Assembly: GCA_017408405.1 (NCBI GenBank) | Contig: JAFQUP010000212.1 | Span: forward strand, 1 to 40,478 | Length of the DNA stretch: 40,478 bases | Source of the DNA: Thermoguttaceae bacterium | GTDB taxonomy: Bacteria; Planctomycetota; Planctomycetia; Pirellulales; Thermoguttaceae | Direction of reading: 5' to 3' | Shown: in pieces, positions 6,909 through 15,131 of the stretch | Numbering within the stretch: position 1 is the first letter of the stretch | Layout: every line of letters starts with the position of its first letter | Notes under the pieces: generated by a model | What the model was told of the DNA's origin: nothing | Database searches by the model: none | Seen by the model: only the letters and a program-made list of their open reading frames with translations | Translations under genes and position numbers: made by a program

Positions 6909-8603
6909 TTAAAGTGATTTATTCAGTATGATGGCCTCTCGCTTTACGCTTCCGTCTTTTTTTAGGATTTCGAGAGTTGAAATAGGATTTATTTTTTCAA
7001 GGATCTTCGCAAATTGATATTTGTCCCTGATCTCCCAATTATTTATTTTCTTAATTTGGTCCTCTTCCTCCAGTTCGAGATTAGCTGCCGGCGTATCTGG
7101 AAAGACATTCGTCAAGGTATTGGAGTCGGCGGCCATGGTTACTCCCATAATGCGACGAGTGATGGCGTCTGGGTCGGGTAAAGGATTTTGAGCCGACACT
7201 GCCTGGGACGTTTGAACGCGCGGAGCCGGATTCTTGTTCGGAACTGGATGAACCGGGCGGTTGGAGGTTTCTGGAATAATTACGGGAGGAATGGGTTTTT
7301 CCGCTTCGATTTCGTGAACTTCAATTTCGTTGGTTTCGATTACGTGAACTTCGATTTCGTCAGTTTCGATTACGTCAGTTTCGATTACGTCAGTTTCGAT
7401 TACGTCAGCTTCGATTTCGTCAGCTTCGATTTCGTCAGCTTCGATTTCGTCAGCTTCGATTTCGTCAGCTTCGATTTCGTCAGCTTCGATTTCGTCAGTT
7501 TCGATTAGGCTCGTGTTTGAAGCTATTAGCGTTTTTTCCACAGGACCGTTCAAATTGAGGGTAACCGTTTGCTCTTTTCCTTCACGGCGGAAGACAATCT
7601 CAAAATTTTCAGGATCGTCCTTCACGATTTGAGCCATGATTTGCGCGTAGTCTTTTTCATTTTTAATTTCTTCTCCATTAATGGAAATGATGATGTCTCC
7701 GTTGCGCAATCCTGCTTTTTCTCCGGCAAATCCGTCATAGATGTCGATGATTTCGACGTTTTTATTTCTTGTCTCGCGAACGGTTACTCCCAGCCGCGTG
7801 AGTGAAGGAAGCGCGGCGACGAGAGGGGTTTGGTTTCTCTGTCCATTCATTGCTCTGAGTGGATAGTACTTTCTGAAAATCTGGTTTGAGTTTTCCTTGA
7901 GTTTTTTCTCAAAGACGCCCCAATTCGCGCGTTCGTTTGGCTTGGTTTGGTCATTCATCTCGTTCATTGTGATGAACCAGGCGAGGGTAAAAAAGGATCC
8001 GTCTTCCATCGCGACCCCAACCTCATTATTTTTAGCCTCAGCGGAGGAGATGTCGAGCATGCCGGACGATTTCAGAAAAAACTCCTGAAGGAATGGGGAA
8101 GTATTTTTTACGAAGTAACGGTTGAGCGGGAGTTGGGCATCCAGATATTGGCTGAAGTCCCAAACTCCAATCAGGTCGGTAAAGAGGACATAGAGTCTGG
8201 CGGCTTTTTTCGTGAGAATTTCTTTCATCTGGTTCCTTGTCAAACTTTGTGCGTCAGCTGCGTTGGACGAGAGAAGCAGATCAGCGTTTTCTCCCTGCGC
8301 GGCGGGCGAGGCGAGATAAAAGAAAAGGACATCGCACGAAAGAGGATTAACCTCTGAAAGGATACTTTCAATATCCTGGCGCGTGAGATCGTTTTTCCGA
8401 ACGTCATAAAATTTCAGTGATCTGACGGGAACGGATTGCTGGAAAAAGTATTTCACCATTCTGATGTTCTGTTGAACACATTCACTTTGCTCTTCCGTCT
8501 GCCAGTTGCCGGCAGTGATGACGTGAAAGGTCTGTGCTGAGAGCGTGAAAGCCGATCCCAAAATCAAAACAGCCGTAAGGATTCCGAATTTCACGTAAAA
8601 CAT
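6909..8603 (-). CDS. Secreted pseudocaspase (catalytic His and Cys lost) with two PDZ domains
   Basis: A 564-residue paralogue of the caspase-fold proteins at 3397 and 10188. Signal peptide 1-23 (ends TLSAQ); AAAGGAA precedes the ATG. The N-terminal fold aligns with its paralogues, but FYYSGHA is replaced by FYLASPA (Pro100 where His is expected) and LLTDCC by LFTDLI (Ile145 where Cys is expected). The Asp two before the nucleophile is kept (Asp143). It should therefore be proteolytically dead. PDZ domains lie at about 270-350 and 488-564, joined by an acidic (DEIEA)n repeat at 366-434. It is the first gene of a pair with serpin 2. Possible roles are decoy, scaffold or regulator of an active paralogue; this is inference. 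Confidence 0.85.
   Translation of the reverse strand: MFYVKFGILTAVLILGSAFTLSAQTFHVITAGNWQTEEQSECVQQNIRMVKYFFQQSVPVRSLKFYDVRKNDLTRQDIESILSEVNPLSCDVLFFYLASPAAQGENADLLLSSNAADAQSLTRNQMKEILTKKAARLYVLFTDLIGVWDFSQYLDAQLPLNRYFVKNTSPFLQEFFLKSSGMLDISSAEAKNNEVGVAMEDGSFFTLAWFITMNEMNDQTKPNERANWGVFEKKLKENSNQIFRKYYPLRAMNGQRNQTPLVAALPSLTRLGVTVRETRNKNVEIIDIYDGFAGEKAGLRNGDIIISINGEEIKNEKDYAQIMAQIVKDDPENFEIVFRREGKEQTVTLNLNGPVEKTLIASNTSLIETDEIEADEIEADEIEADEIEADEIEADEIEADVIETDVIETDVIETDEIEVHVIETNEIEVHEIEAEKPIPPVIIPETSNRPVHPVPNKNPAPRVQTSQAVSAQNPLPDPDAITRRIMGVTMAADSNTLTNVFPDTPAANLELEEEDQIKKINNWEIRDKYQFAKILEKINPISTLEILKKDGSVKREAIILNKSL
7302..7508 (-). repeat. 15-bp tandem repeat coding for an acidic DEIEA linker
   Basis: About 13 in-frame 15-bp units (ttcgatttcgtcagc type) encode Asp-Glu-Ile-Glu-Ala and variants such as DVIET and NEIEV. 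Near-identical central units and diverged edges suggest recent expansion from the middle. Confidence 0.9.
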
Positions 8604-8847
8604 AAAGTATTCCTTTCCTGAAACCGCGATAGGAACGCGGATAGATTTCAGTTTATTGAATTGTAGCCGCTATGGATTGGCGTTATTCTTTTTTAGTGTA
8701 TTGAAACGACGGTAGGGAACGTTTTCAGCTCCCTGAATCGTATTGAAAGACTCTCAAGTTCCGCGCATTTCAATAGAAGAAAAAGAGAATCACTTTCTGT
8801 TTCTTTTATTTAAATGGCATTTTAACACGAAAAGTGCAGCTCGAAAG

Positions 8848-8880
8848 AAAAAACGTGAGAAAAAGCGATGTTTTCTCACG
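8848..8880 (-). terminator. Terminator after serpin 3
   Basis: A perfect 10-bp stem (8854-8863 with 8871-8880, CGTGAGAAAA/TTTTCTCACG) followed on the minus strand by six T. It lies 17 nt after the serpin 3 stop and separates that pair from the pseudocaspase pair. The rest of 8604-8847 holds no gene; a TACAAT box at about 8661-8666 is a weak promoter candidate for the pseudocaspase. Confidence 0.85.
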
Positions 8881-8896
8881 AAATATTCAATGGAGA

Positions 8897-10177
8897 CTAC
8901 TGCAGGCTTCCGCCTTGCCCGCTTGTTCCATCGTCCCCGGCAAGTATTTCAGTCGTTCCGCCATTCTGACGGGAAGTGGAGAGATCAACGATTCTTCCGC
9001 AGAAGAGGATCGCTCCTGAGTCTTTGTCGTAGATCATGAAGACAAACGGTTTGTTCACGTTAAAACGAATGATTTTTTCGATTGGTTTTGATTTTGGCAC
9101 GAGTACCGCCGCGGCAGCGACAGCGGCTTGAGTTCCGGCTTCGTCAATTTTCAGGCAGCAGGAATTGACGAGATGTGAAACGCAAATGTCATTCGCGCTG
9201 GTCATTTCCGAGAAATCGGCACTGGTAAGGAATGCATCCAGAAGGCCCATTTCTTTTAGGATTGGGGCGGCCTGGGAGGAACTGGTGAAAGTGAATTTCG
9301 GCAGAGTCAGACTGACTTTTTGAGTTTTCGCGCTGCTTCGGCACTTATCAAGCATTTCCATCGAAAGTTTTTCTTCCATGAGCCGGAAAGCGCTGATTTT
9401 ATTGGGAAGGAAGATTGCCATCGCGTATTTTCCTCCCTGGTATGGGATTTCGATCCACTGGAAATTCTCCGAAGATCCGCAGCGATATTTGTCGGTGCGA
9501 TTCATCATTGGAATGTTAATCTTTTTTCTGTCAAGTCCGGTGAACTCCGCATTGGCGGTGTCCTTAGGATCAAATGCATTTTTCCATTTGCCGTTGAAAA
9601 AGATCGTGTTAGCCATGACCAGTTTGGCGTTCATCGGAATTTGGGGGAGGATTTGCGAAATGTTTCCGCCAGTCTTCTCTTTTCCCCACGCATTGATTTT
9701 TTCAAGGGTTTCTTTTTGGGAAAAATTCACGTTTTGGAGGTCGAGGTCTCCCATTTTGTGTATTTTGCTGAAATAGTCCGGGAGGATCGGAGTATTTTCC
9801 TCAAGCCAGATACCTCCGGCAAAGGTCAGTTCTTTTGATTTATTCAGGCTGCTGAAAACGCCCGCCATGTTCTCGAGCCAGAATTCCTTCGTGTTTTCAT
9901 TTGGGGAACTTTCGATACGAAGGACTGATTCGAATTGGCTTTGAGTCTGGCCGGCACTGCCAAGGTAAAGTGAGCCGAGCAAACGGTAAAGTCCATAGGG
10001 GGACGTCATGAAGTTTTGGCCCGGCGCGGAATTTGTGTTTTTTTGATACCAGTCGAATGAGAAAAGTGACGCGCTGTTTACGCTGGCGTTTTCCGGGACA
10101 TCAGTTTTCTCGGCGAAGGCAATGCCCGCAAATCCGAAAAGCAGGATTGCTGAAAATATCGTGAATAATTTTTTCAT
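8897..10177 (-). CDS. Secreted serpin 3 (P1 Lys)
   Basis: A serpin of 426 residues with a signal peptide (MKKLFTIFSAILLFGFAGIA-FAE). Core motifs: ANTIFFNGKWKNAF (189-202), LPKFTF, the hinge DEAGTQAAVAAAA (345-357) and the terminal NKPFVFMIYD and ILFCGRIVD. P17 is Glu346, which puts Lys362-Ser363 at P1-P1' (context LVPKSK). The C-terminal tail after the core is short (about 30 residues, Gly-rich). It starts 10 nt after the stop of the large caspase-fold gene and ends at a terminator, so it is the last gene of the unit that begins at 14011. Upstream GGGAGAAAAG is the ribosome site, lying within the end of the caspase gene. The protease target is inferred. Confidence 0.92.
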   Translation of the reverse strand: MKKLFTIFSAILLFGFAGIAFAEKTDVPENASVNSASLFSFDWYQKNTNSAPGQNFMTSPYGLYRLLGSLYLGSAGQTQSQFESVLRIESSPNENTKEFWLENMAGVFSSLNKSKELTFAGGIWLEENTPILPDYFSKIHKMGDLDLQNVNFSQKETLEKINAWGKEKTGGNISQILPQIPMNAKLVMANTIFFNGKWKNAFDPKDTANAEFTGLDRKKINIPMMNRTDKYRCGSSENFQWIEIPYQGGKYAMAIFLPNKISAFRLMEEKLSMEMLDKCRSSAKTQKVSLTLPKFTFTSSSQAAPILKEMGLLDAFLTSADFSEMTSANDICVSHLVNSCCLKIDEAGTQAAVAAAAVLVPKSKPIEKIIRFNVNKPFVFMIYDKDSGAILFCGRIVDLSTSRQNGGTTEILAGDDGTSGQGGSLQ

Positions 10178-10187
10178 ACTTTTCTCC

Positions 10188-13034
10188 CTATTTGTTCAGT
10201 GGAATAATGAGCGAGTGTTCTTCATTTTTACGGTGATCAACGATTTGAAGCGACGCGTTTTCTCCTGAAGCCGCGATTGCGCGTGAAAGGTCGTTGAAAT
10301 TCCGAATGTTAATATTATTGAATTTCAGGATTTGGTCCCCCACCTCAAGGCCAATATTTTCGGCAGGTGAATCAGGAGTAATGGAGGCGATACGGTTACT
10401 GGAGTTTTCAAGGGAAACTCCCAAGGCAGGTGCGGTCGTTGAAACCGCTGTTGACGGATTTTGGGGAATTCCCGCGTTGGTTCCAGCTCCAGGCAGGGGG
10501 GTGTCCGGGGTAGGAACCGGCGGTTCCGCCGGAGCGGTTGGGGCCTGTTGGGCAGGTGCCGGCTGCGTGGAATTACTGTCCGCTTTATTCAGGATCATTT
10601 TTATCTTAATGAGGCCTCCATTTCTCAGGATGAGAAGTTCAGCGTGCCGCGGAGATTCATCAACCGCTACGTCAAAATCTTTACCGTTGAAAATATTTTT
10701 CCCGTTAAAGTTGAGAATCTGGTCATTGACCTGAAGTCCAAAATGTTCGGCTGGTGAGTTGGGAGCGATTGCCACAAGAGTGTTTTTGTCAGTGGGCATG
10801 GACGCTCCGAAGACTGGTCCATTGGGATCCGGCTCCCATGTCTCCAAAGGTTTCGCCGGCTCGATGATTTCGTTTTTATCCAGATCCGCTTTCGTACTCC
10901 ATTTCTTACCTTCCCGGATGAAGGTGATGTTCAGCTCACCGCTCATATCCTTCATGATCTGAAGGTAATTCTGTTTGTCATTGATTGGGAATTCATTGAT
11001 TAAGACGATGGAATCTCCCGTGCGCAAACCGGCTTTTTCCGCCAGTGAATTCGGGGCGACATACTCGATGATATTCGATTCTTCGTGGAATAAGATTCCA
11101 GACAAAGGGGTTGGAGCGTTGAGGACCTTGTTGGTTTCCAGATCGACTTCCACACTCCATTTTTGGTCGTCCCGGATGAAGATGATGTTCATCTCGCCGC
11201 TCATCTTTTCAATGATCTTAAGGTAGTTCTGTTTGTTTTCGATTGGGGCATTATTGATTGAGATGATGGTGTCTCCAGTACGCAAACCGGCTTTTTCCGG
11301 CAGGGAATTCGGATCGACATTCTCGATGATATTCGATTCTTCGCGGAGCGAGATTCCGAAAACGCGGATTGGATCGTAAAATATCCCTTTACCCAGCTCG
11401 CATGTTACGAACCATTCTTTGCCTTTACGGTAGAATCGGAATACCGCGGGTTTTTTCATATTTGCCATGGCTTCCAAGGCTTTATCCAGATCCGTTTCGT
11501 TTTTGATCGGCAGGCTGTTTATGTCAAAGATCGCGTCACCAATTTTGAATCCGATCTTTTCCGCCAGGGAATCTTTATAAATCTTTTTGATGATGTTTTT
11601 CTTTTTCTCCATGGTTGCGCCGAAATAAAGAACCGGCTTGTCAATGACCTCATTTTTTTCCAGGTTGAATTTTACCTCGTATTTCATCCCCAGGCGGATG
11701 AATTTAAGTTTCATCTCTTCTTTCTTCGCGGATTCGAAAGCTTTGCGGTAATCCGCGGCATTCGAGATTACCTTGCTGTTGACAGAGAGAATCTCGTCTC
11801 CTTCGCGGAGTACTTTTGCAGCTAGTGAGTCTTCCTTGACATTCGCGATGACATTCGTATCTTCCGGCATGAAAATTCCAAAGTCATCCGTTTGGAAAGA
11901 TGGCTGTTCGTCAAATCCCAGAAGGATTTTCGATGTTTTCAGGTTGATAATTCCGGCAAGTTCCTTATTGTTACGGGTAATTTTGATCGCCAGGATGTCT
12001 TTCACGCAGTCAATGGCTCTGGAGTAGTCACTCTCATCAAGGATTTCCAAAGCGTTAATATACGTGATGAAGTCTCCGTACTGAATTCCAAGCATAGCAC
12101 CGGGATATTTCGGTACTACTTCCGTAACACGAACGTTTCCGAAGCTCAGACTTTGGACCGCTACGCCGAAAACTGGTTTGGGTTCGTCCGGCGGAGTGGA
12201 AGGTTGTGGCAAGGTGTAGGCATACGGATCCTGCGCGATCTGTCCTTGCGGAGAGCCATTGGGGAAGGAATTATTGAAAAGTTCATTGGACCTTTTGGAG
12301 AGTCTTTCCATAAGTGTTTTCCAGTTGAAATCGTTTTCGATTTCTTTCTTCTTTTTTCTCTTATCATCCATTTCCTTATCCATCTCAGTGATTGTCTTAA
12401 TCAGGGCATTGGTAAAGATGGATCCATTTTTTAGAGCGTAAGAGTATTGACCGACTTTCGAGGAGGTGATGTCAGCCAGACCGCTGCTTTTAATGAAAAG
12501 TTCCTGGATAAACGGATGAGAGGAGGTACCGCGCATCGTTGGAACCTGGTCCTGTGTGAGATCTTCATTTTCCTCAAACATGTTGCAGCAGTCCGTCAGC
12601 ACGACGACCAGACGGCAATCTTTGTCCAAGAGCCAATTTTTTATCTTGTGCCGGTCTAGTGCGATCGGATTGCCTTTTTTATCTTTCAGCTGGAGGAACT
12701 GTCCATTGTTATTGGAATCATTCGCGGCATGTCCCGAATAGTAGAAAACGATGGTGTCGTTTTGTTCTGGTTCGAGTTCATTAATTTTTTCACGAATGGC
12801 TTCCGGCGTAGCCATGTTGCCGTCAACCTGGGTATGCTTAATAACGCCGGGGAGGTTCTTTTCGAAGAATTTTTCGATATTTTCAATATCTTTTTTGACC
12901 CCATCCAGGGCTTTTTCTTCAAAGCCGCGGAAATCCGCCACGGTGAGCAGATGGACCGTTTGCGCGTGAAGGAAAGCAGGCATTCCGAAGATTAAAAAGA
13001 TGAATGAATAAAAAGCGAATTTCCAATTTCGCAT
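10188..13034 (-). CDS. Secreted caspase-fold (C14) protease with seven PDZ domains
   Basis: A 948-residue protein. The start at 13032-13034 yields signal peptide MRNWKFAFYSFIFLIFGMPA-FLHAQ and has AAAGGAAC upstream; an in-frame ATG 15 nt earlier is possible. The caspase-fold domain (about 26-275) keeps His102 (FYYSGHAAND) and Cys150 (VLTDCCNM). Seven PDZ-like domains follow at about 288-365, 384-460, 470-548, 558-634, 643-722, 741-818 and 869-948. Domains 4 and 5 are near copies. The last is separated by a Pro/Ala linker. Seven PDZ domains on one caspase fold is unusual; the array may bind several envelope clients. It is the middle gene of a unit: DUF4384-like protein (53 nt upstream), this gene, then serpin 3 (10 nt downstream). 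Confidence 0.88.
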   Translation of the reverse strand: MRNWKFAFYSFIFLIFGMPAFLHAQTVHLLTVADFRGFEEKALDGVKKDIENIEKFFEKNLPGVIKHTQVDGNMATPEAIREKINELEPEQNDTIVFYYSGHAANDSNNNGQFLQLKDKKGNPIALDRHKIKNWLLDKDCRLVVVLTDCCNMFEENEDLTQDQVPTMRGTSSHPFIQELFIKSSGLADITSSKVGQYSYALKNGSIFTNALIKTITEMDKEMDDKRKKKKEIENDFNWKTLMERLSKRSNELFNNSFPNGSPQGQIAQDPYAYTLPQPSTPPDEPKPVFGVAVQSLSFGNVRVTEVVPKYPGAMLGIQYGDFITYINALEILDESDYSRAIDCVKDILAIKITRNNKELAGIINLKTSKILLGFDEQPSFQTDDFGIFMPEDTNVIANVKEDSLAAKVLREGDEILSVNSKVISNAADYRKAFESAKKEEMKLKFIRLGMKYEVKFNLEKNEVIDKPVLYFGATMEKKKNIIKKIYKDSLAEKIGFKIGDAIFDINSLPIKNETDLDKALEAMANMKKPAVFRFYRKGKEWFVTCELGKGIFYDPIRVFGISLREESNIIENVDPNSLPEKAGLRTGDTIISINNAPIENKQNYLKIIEKMSGEMNIIFIRDDQKWSVEVDLETNKVLNAPTPLSGILFHEESNIIEYVAPNSLAEKAGLRTGDSIVLINEFPINDKQNYLQIMKDMSGELNITFIREGKKWSTKADLDKNEIIEPAKPLETWEPDPNGPVFGASMPTDKNTLVAIAPNSPAEHFGLQVNDQILNFNGKNIFNGKDFDVAVDESPRHAELLILRNGGLIKIKMILNKADSNSTQPAPAQQAPTAPAEPPVPTPDTPLPGAGTNAGIPQNPSTAVSTTAPALGVSLENSSNRIASITPDSPAENIGLEVGDQILKFNNINIRNFNDLSRAIAASGENASLQIVDHRKNEEHSLIIPLNK
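10853..11363 (-). repeat. Tandem duplication of a PDZ unit (domains 4 and 5)
   Basis: Two adjacent units of about 255 bp encode PDZ domains 4 and 5 of the large caspase-fold protein. Shared blocks include EESNIIE, EKAGLRTGD and KQNYL. The units are much closer to each other than to the other PDZ domains, which points to a recent in-frame duplication. Confidence 0.75.
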
Positions 13035-13087
13035 AAATGTTCCTTTCATGAGATAATCAGGTATGTTTAACGTTATTTTTTCTGAAA

Positions 13088-14011
13088 TTATTTTTTTAGA
13101 GTGAGCTGCCACTGTCCAACATCTCCTGTTCCAAACATATAGAAACAAACGTCATTGGGGTTGTCGGAGGCAGGAGTCTTTGAACCGATGATTCGGAATT
13201 TGGTGTTTTTGACAGCTTTATTGACAGCTTTTGAGATTTTTTCAGCCTCATTTTTGGAAATATTCTTGATGTTTTCCTGAATTCTTTCTTTCGTAATATC
13301 CTTACTGCTTAGTACCGCTTCGTTAATGCTTTTCATTGTCCCAGTACCGATTTCAGTGACCTGAGCACCGACTTTCGCGTTGGGGGTAATGCTGTCAATA
13401 GCTCTTGTCGTGAGTCCGTTCTGAATTCCTTCCCAGTCAAATCGGACGACGACCATGGACATGATTTCTTTCTCGGAATTTTCTCCCATCTCAAAAAAAG
13501 CGGGTAATTTCGCGGCTTGTCCCGGCTGAATGGCTCTGAAACTTTCCGTGTACTTTCTGTCTGGATAAAGCTGATGGGAAAGCGGGTCACTATCTGGGTA
13601 ATTCTGGAAAAGGCCGACGTAAACGGGGACTGCGGACTGAATATGGACGTAAAATCTTTCACTGGCCTTCCATTCCCGTTTTGTCGGGTTGATGAGAGTT
13701 CCGTCTATCAGCTCGAACCAAATTTTGATGCCCAAATCGCTGGAAATTTTTGATGTGGAGTTTTTTTCTGAATCGTTAGCTCTTAAAGGAATTTCGACGT
13801 CTTTAATACGGAATTTAACCGCACTTTTCACTCCGCTTTCTTTAGCTTTTACCTGGATGCTGAGCGCCTCATTTGAATTAATGGTAAGTTGTTCAAACGC
13901 TTTTTCGGATAGGTCTCGGATAGAGGGTGCGTCATCAGCGATTGCGATACCAGCGATATTTCCAGCAAGCAGAATAGTACTCAGAATTGAAAATTTCCAC
14001 ATATTTTTCAT
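13088..14011 (-). CDS. Secreted DUF4384-like protein
   Basis: A 307-residue protein. The start at 14009-14011 has GGAGG upstream and gives a signal peptide (MKNMWKFSILSTILLAGNIAGIAIA). The central part (about 120-220) reads like a DUF4384 beta domain: a 'W-K-A-S-E-R-F-Y-V-H-I-Q-S' opening, then L-Y-P-D-R and a 'P-G-Q-A-A-K-L-P' turn. DUF4384 domains commonly accompany bacterial caspase-fold and kinase genes; they have no known catalysis. The C-terminal third is Lys/Asn-rich and helical. It is the first gene of a unit with the seven-PDZ caspase and serpin 3, behind the promoter at 14052. The domain call is from pattern memory and is moderate only. Confidence 0.6.
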   Translation of the reverse strand: MKNMWKFSILSTILLAGNIAGIAIADDAPSIRDLSEKAFEQLTINSNEALSIQVKAKESGVKSAVKFRIKDVEIPLRANDSEKNSTSKISSDLGIKIWFELIDGTLINPTKREWKASERFYVHIQSAVPVYVGLFQNYPDSDPLSHQLYPDRKYTESFRAIQPGQAAKLPAFFEMGENSEKEIMSMVVVRFDWEGIQNGLTTRAIDSITPNAKVGAQVTEIGTGTMKSINEAVLSSKDITKERIQENIKNISKNEAEKISKAVNKAVKNTKFRIIGSKTPASDNPNDVCFYMFGTGDVGQWQLTLKK

Positions 14012-14051
14012 ACGAAAACCTCCTTTGCCTTTCATTTTCGATTTAATCGAT

Positions 14052-14079
14052 ATTGTATCAAATTCCAAATACGGCACAA
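14052..14079 (-). promoter_or_regulatory. Promoter for the DUF4384-like/caspase/serpin 3 unit
   Basis: TTGTGC (14074-14079), 16-nt spacer, TACAAT (14052-14057) on the minus strand, about 40 nt before the ATG at 14011. Confidence 0.55.
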
Positions 14080-14117
14080 GCGGTACCGCAAGAAAATTTT
14101 ATCCCTTTTTTATAAAT

Positions 14118-14161
14118 TTCAAATAATTCCGGAAGGAAGAATGGAAAGTATCCTCCGGAAT
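14118..14161 (-). terminator. Terminator-like hairpin after the PDZ gene at 14204
   Basis: An 8-bp stem (14126-14133 with 14154-14161, ATTCCGGA/TCCGGAAT) with a 20-nt loop and a T-rich tail on the minus strand. It lies between the PDZ gene and the promoter of the next unit. Confidence 0.5.
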
Positions 14162-14203
14162 CAATCGAAATATCAATGAAACGATTCCTATTCTATTGAA
14201 AAA

Positions 14204-14917
14204 TCATTCAATAGCTGTTCCAATTTCTTTTGTTTCACCGTTGGCCTTAATGACCTTCAGGAAAGAATTCTCCGTAATATCATTAATTTGCGCGGGATTC
14301 ACGATGTAGTTCCCGTCAATTTTCACGATGGAATCACCTCTTTCGATTCCCAGATTGGCTAACGGAGTTCCTTCTTTGGGAGTGTCGAGCATAAGAACGC
14401 AGATATTCAGTGTCCCAGTACTCTGGCAGTAGGCACCGTAGTATCCGAGATAGAGGTATCCGTGTCCCGGCAGAGTTACCGTAACAGGCTCGACGGCGCA
14501 GTATGGATAGTACCATGAACCGTAATTCCAGTAATAGTAAACCGTTTGAGTATTTTCCGGAGCCGCCTCGGCAGAGGCCGTGAGGTCCCGCGAAACTTCA
14601 GATTTGCTGCTTTTAGCCTGAATGTCCCCGGAAACGGCGGCCTTTTCAGACTTCTCGGCGGCTTTCTTAACGGTTTTCCGGGCAACTTTTTTCGTGCCTT
14701 TGGGGGACGCTTTTTTCGAGGCTTGGTCTTCAGACTTTACCGCGGCGGCTTTTTCGGCTTTAGGAGCGTCCGCGGTTTCCTGGGGCTGGATATTTTCCAG
14801 AATTGAAATGGTGGCGGAAACCTCGTTTTTGCTGCTTTCCGCGGCGTCAAGGTCGCTGATCATACCAAACATGAGGCTAAAAATACCGCAGCCGATCAAA
14901 AACATTGTCTTTTTCAT
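14204..14917 (-). CDS. Secreted PDZ protein with Lys/Ala-rich segment and Tyr-rich patch
   Basis: A 237-residue protein, function unknown. Signal peptide about 1-26 (ends DLDAAES); AAAGGAC lies upstream. Order: acidic linker (27-60), Lys/Ala-rich basic part (about 64-95, with KKASPKGTKKVARKTVKKAA), a Tyr/Trp-rich patch with YYYWNYGSWYYPYC (about 127-140), then a PDZ-like C-terminus with GTPLANLGIERGDSIVKIDG. The PDZ fold appears shortened. The histone-H1-like Lys/Ala segment would be odd in a DNA-binding role because of the signal peptide; binding to an acidic surface polymer is as likely. Same plan as the protein at 749. Confidence 0.75.
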   Translation of the reverse strand: MKKTMFLIGCGIFSLMFGMISDLDAAESSKNEVSATISILENIQPQETADAPKAEKAAAVKSEDQASKKASPKGTKKVARKTVKKAAEKSEKAAVSGDIQAKSSKSEVSRDLTASAEAAPENTQTVYYYWNYGSWYYPYCAVEPVTVTLPGHGYLYLGYYGAYCQSTGTLNICVLMLDTPKEGTPLANLGIERGDSIVKIDGNYIVNPAQINDITENSFLKVIKANGETKEIGTAIE

Positions 14918-15068
14918 GATTCATGTCCTTTCTCTTGTGTTGTTTTTCTGAAAGAATCAAACTTCCAATAAAAATATGGCAAAAAAAAGAAAATCATGCA
15001 AAATTTTTTCGGTCTTTTTGAAATTTTTCAGGAATTTATGGAAATTTGAGAATCTCACGCGGGGAAAT

Positions 15069-15094
15069 AAAAAACCTTTCCAGGAAAGGAAAGG
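15069..15094 (-). terminator. Terminator after the metallopeptidase gene
   Basis: A 7-bp stem (15075-15081 with 15088-15094, CCTTTCC/GGAAAGG), 6-nt loop, and six T on the minus strand. It lies about 37 nt after the stop at 15132 and closes the sigma/kinase/peptidase operon. Confidence 0.8.
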
Positions 15095-15131
15095 CTGAAA
15101 ATGAGGCCGCTTGTGGTTGGGAACGGTCTGC

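Noticed and set aside
7188..7508. Plus-strand frame with repeated FDFVS
   Set aside because: Shadow of the acidic DEIEA repeat of the pseudocaspase; no start signals.
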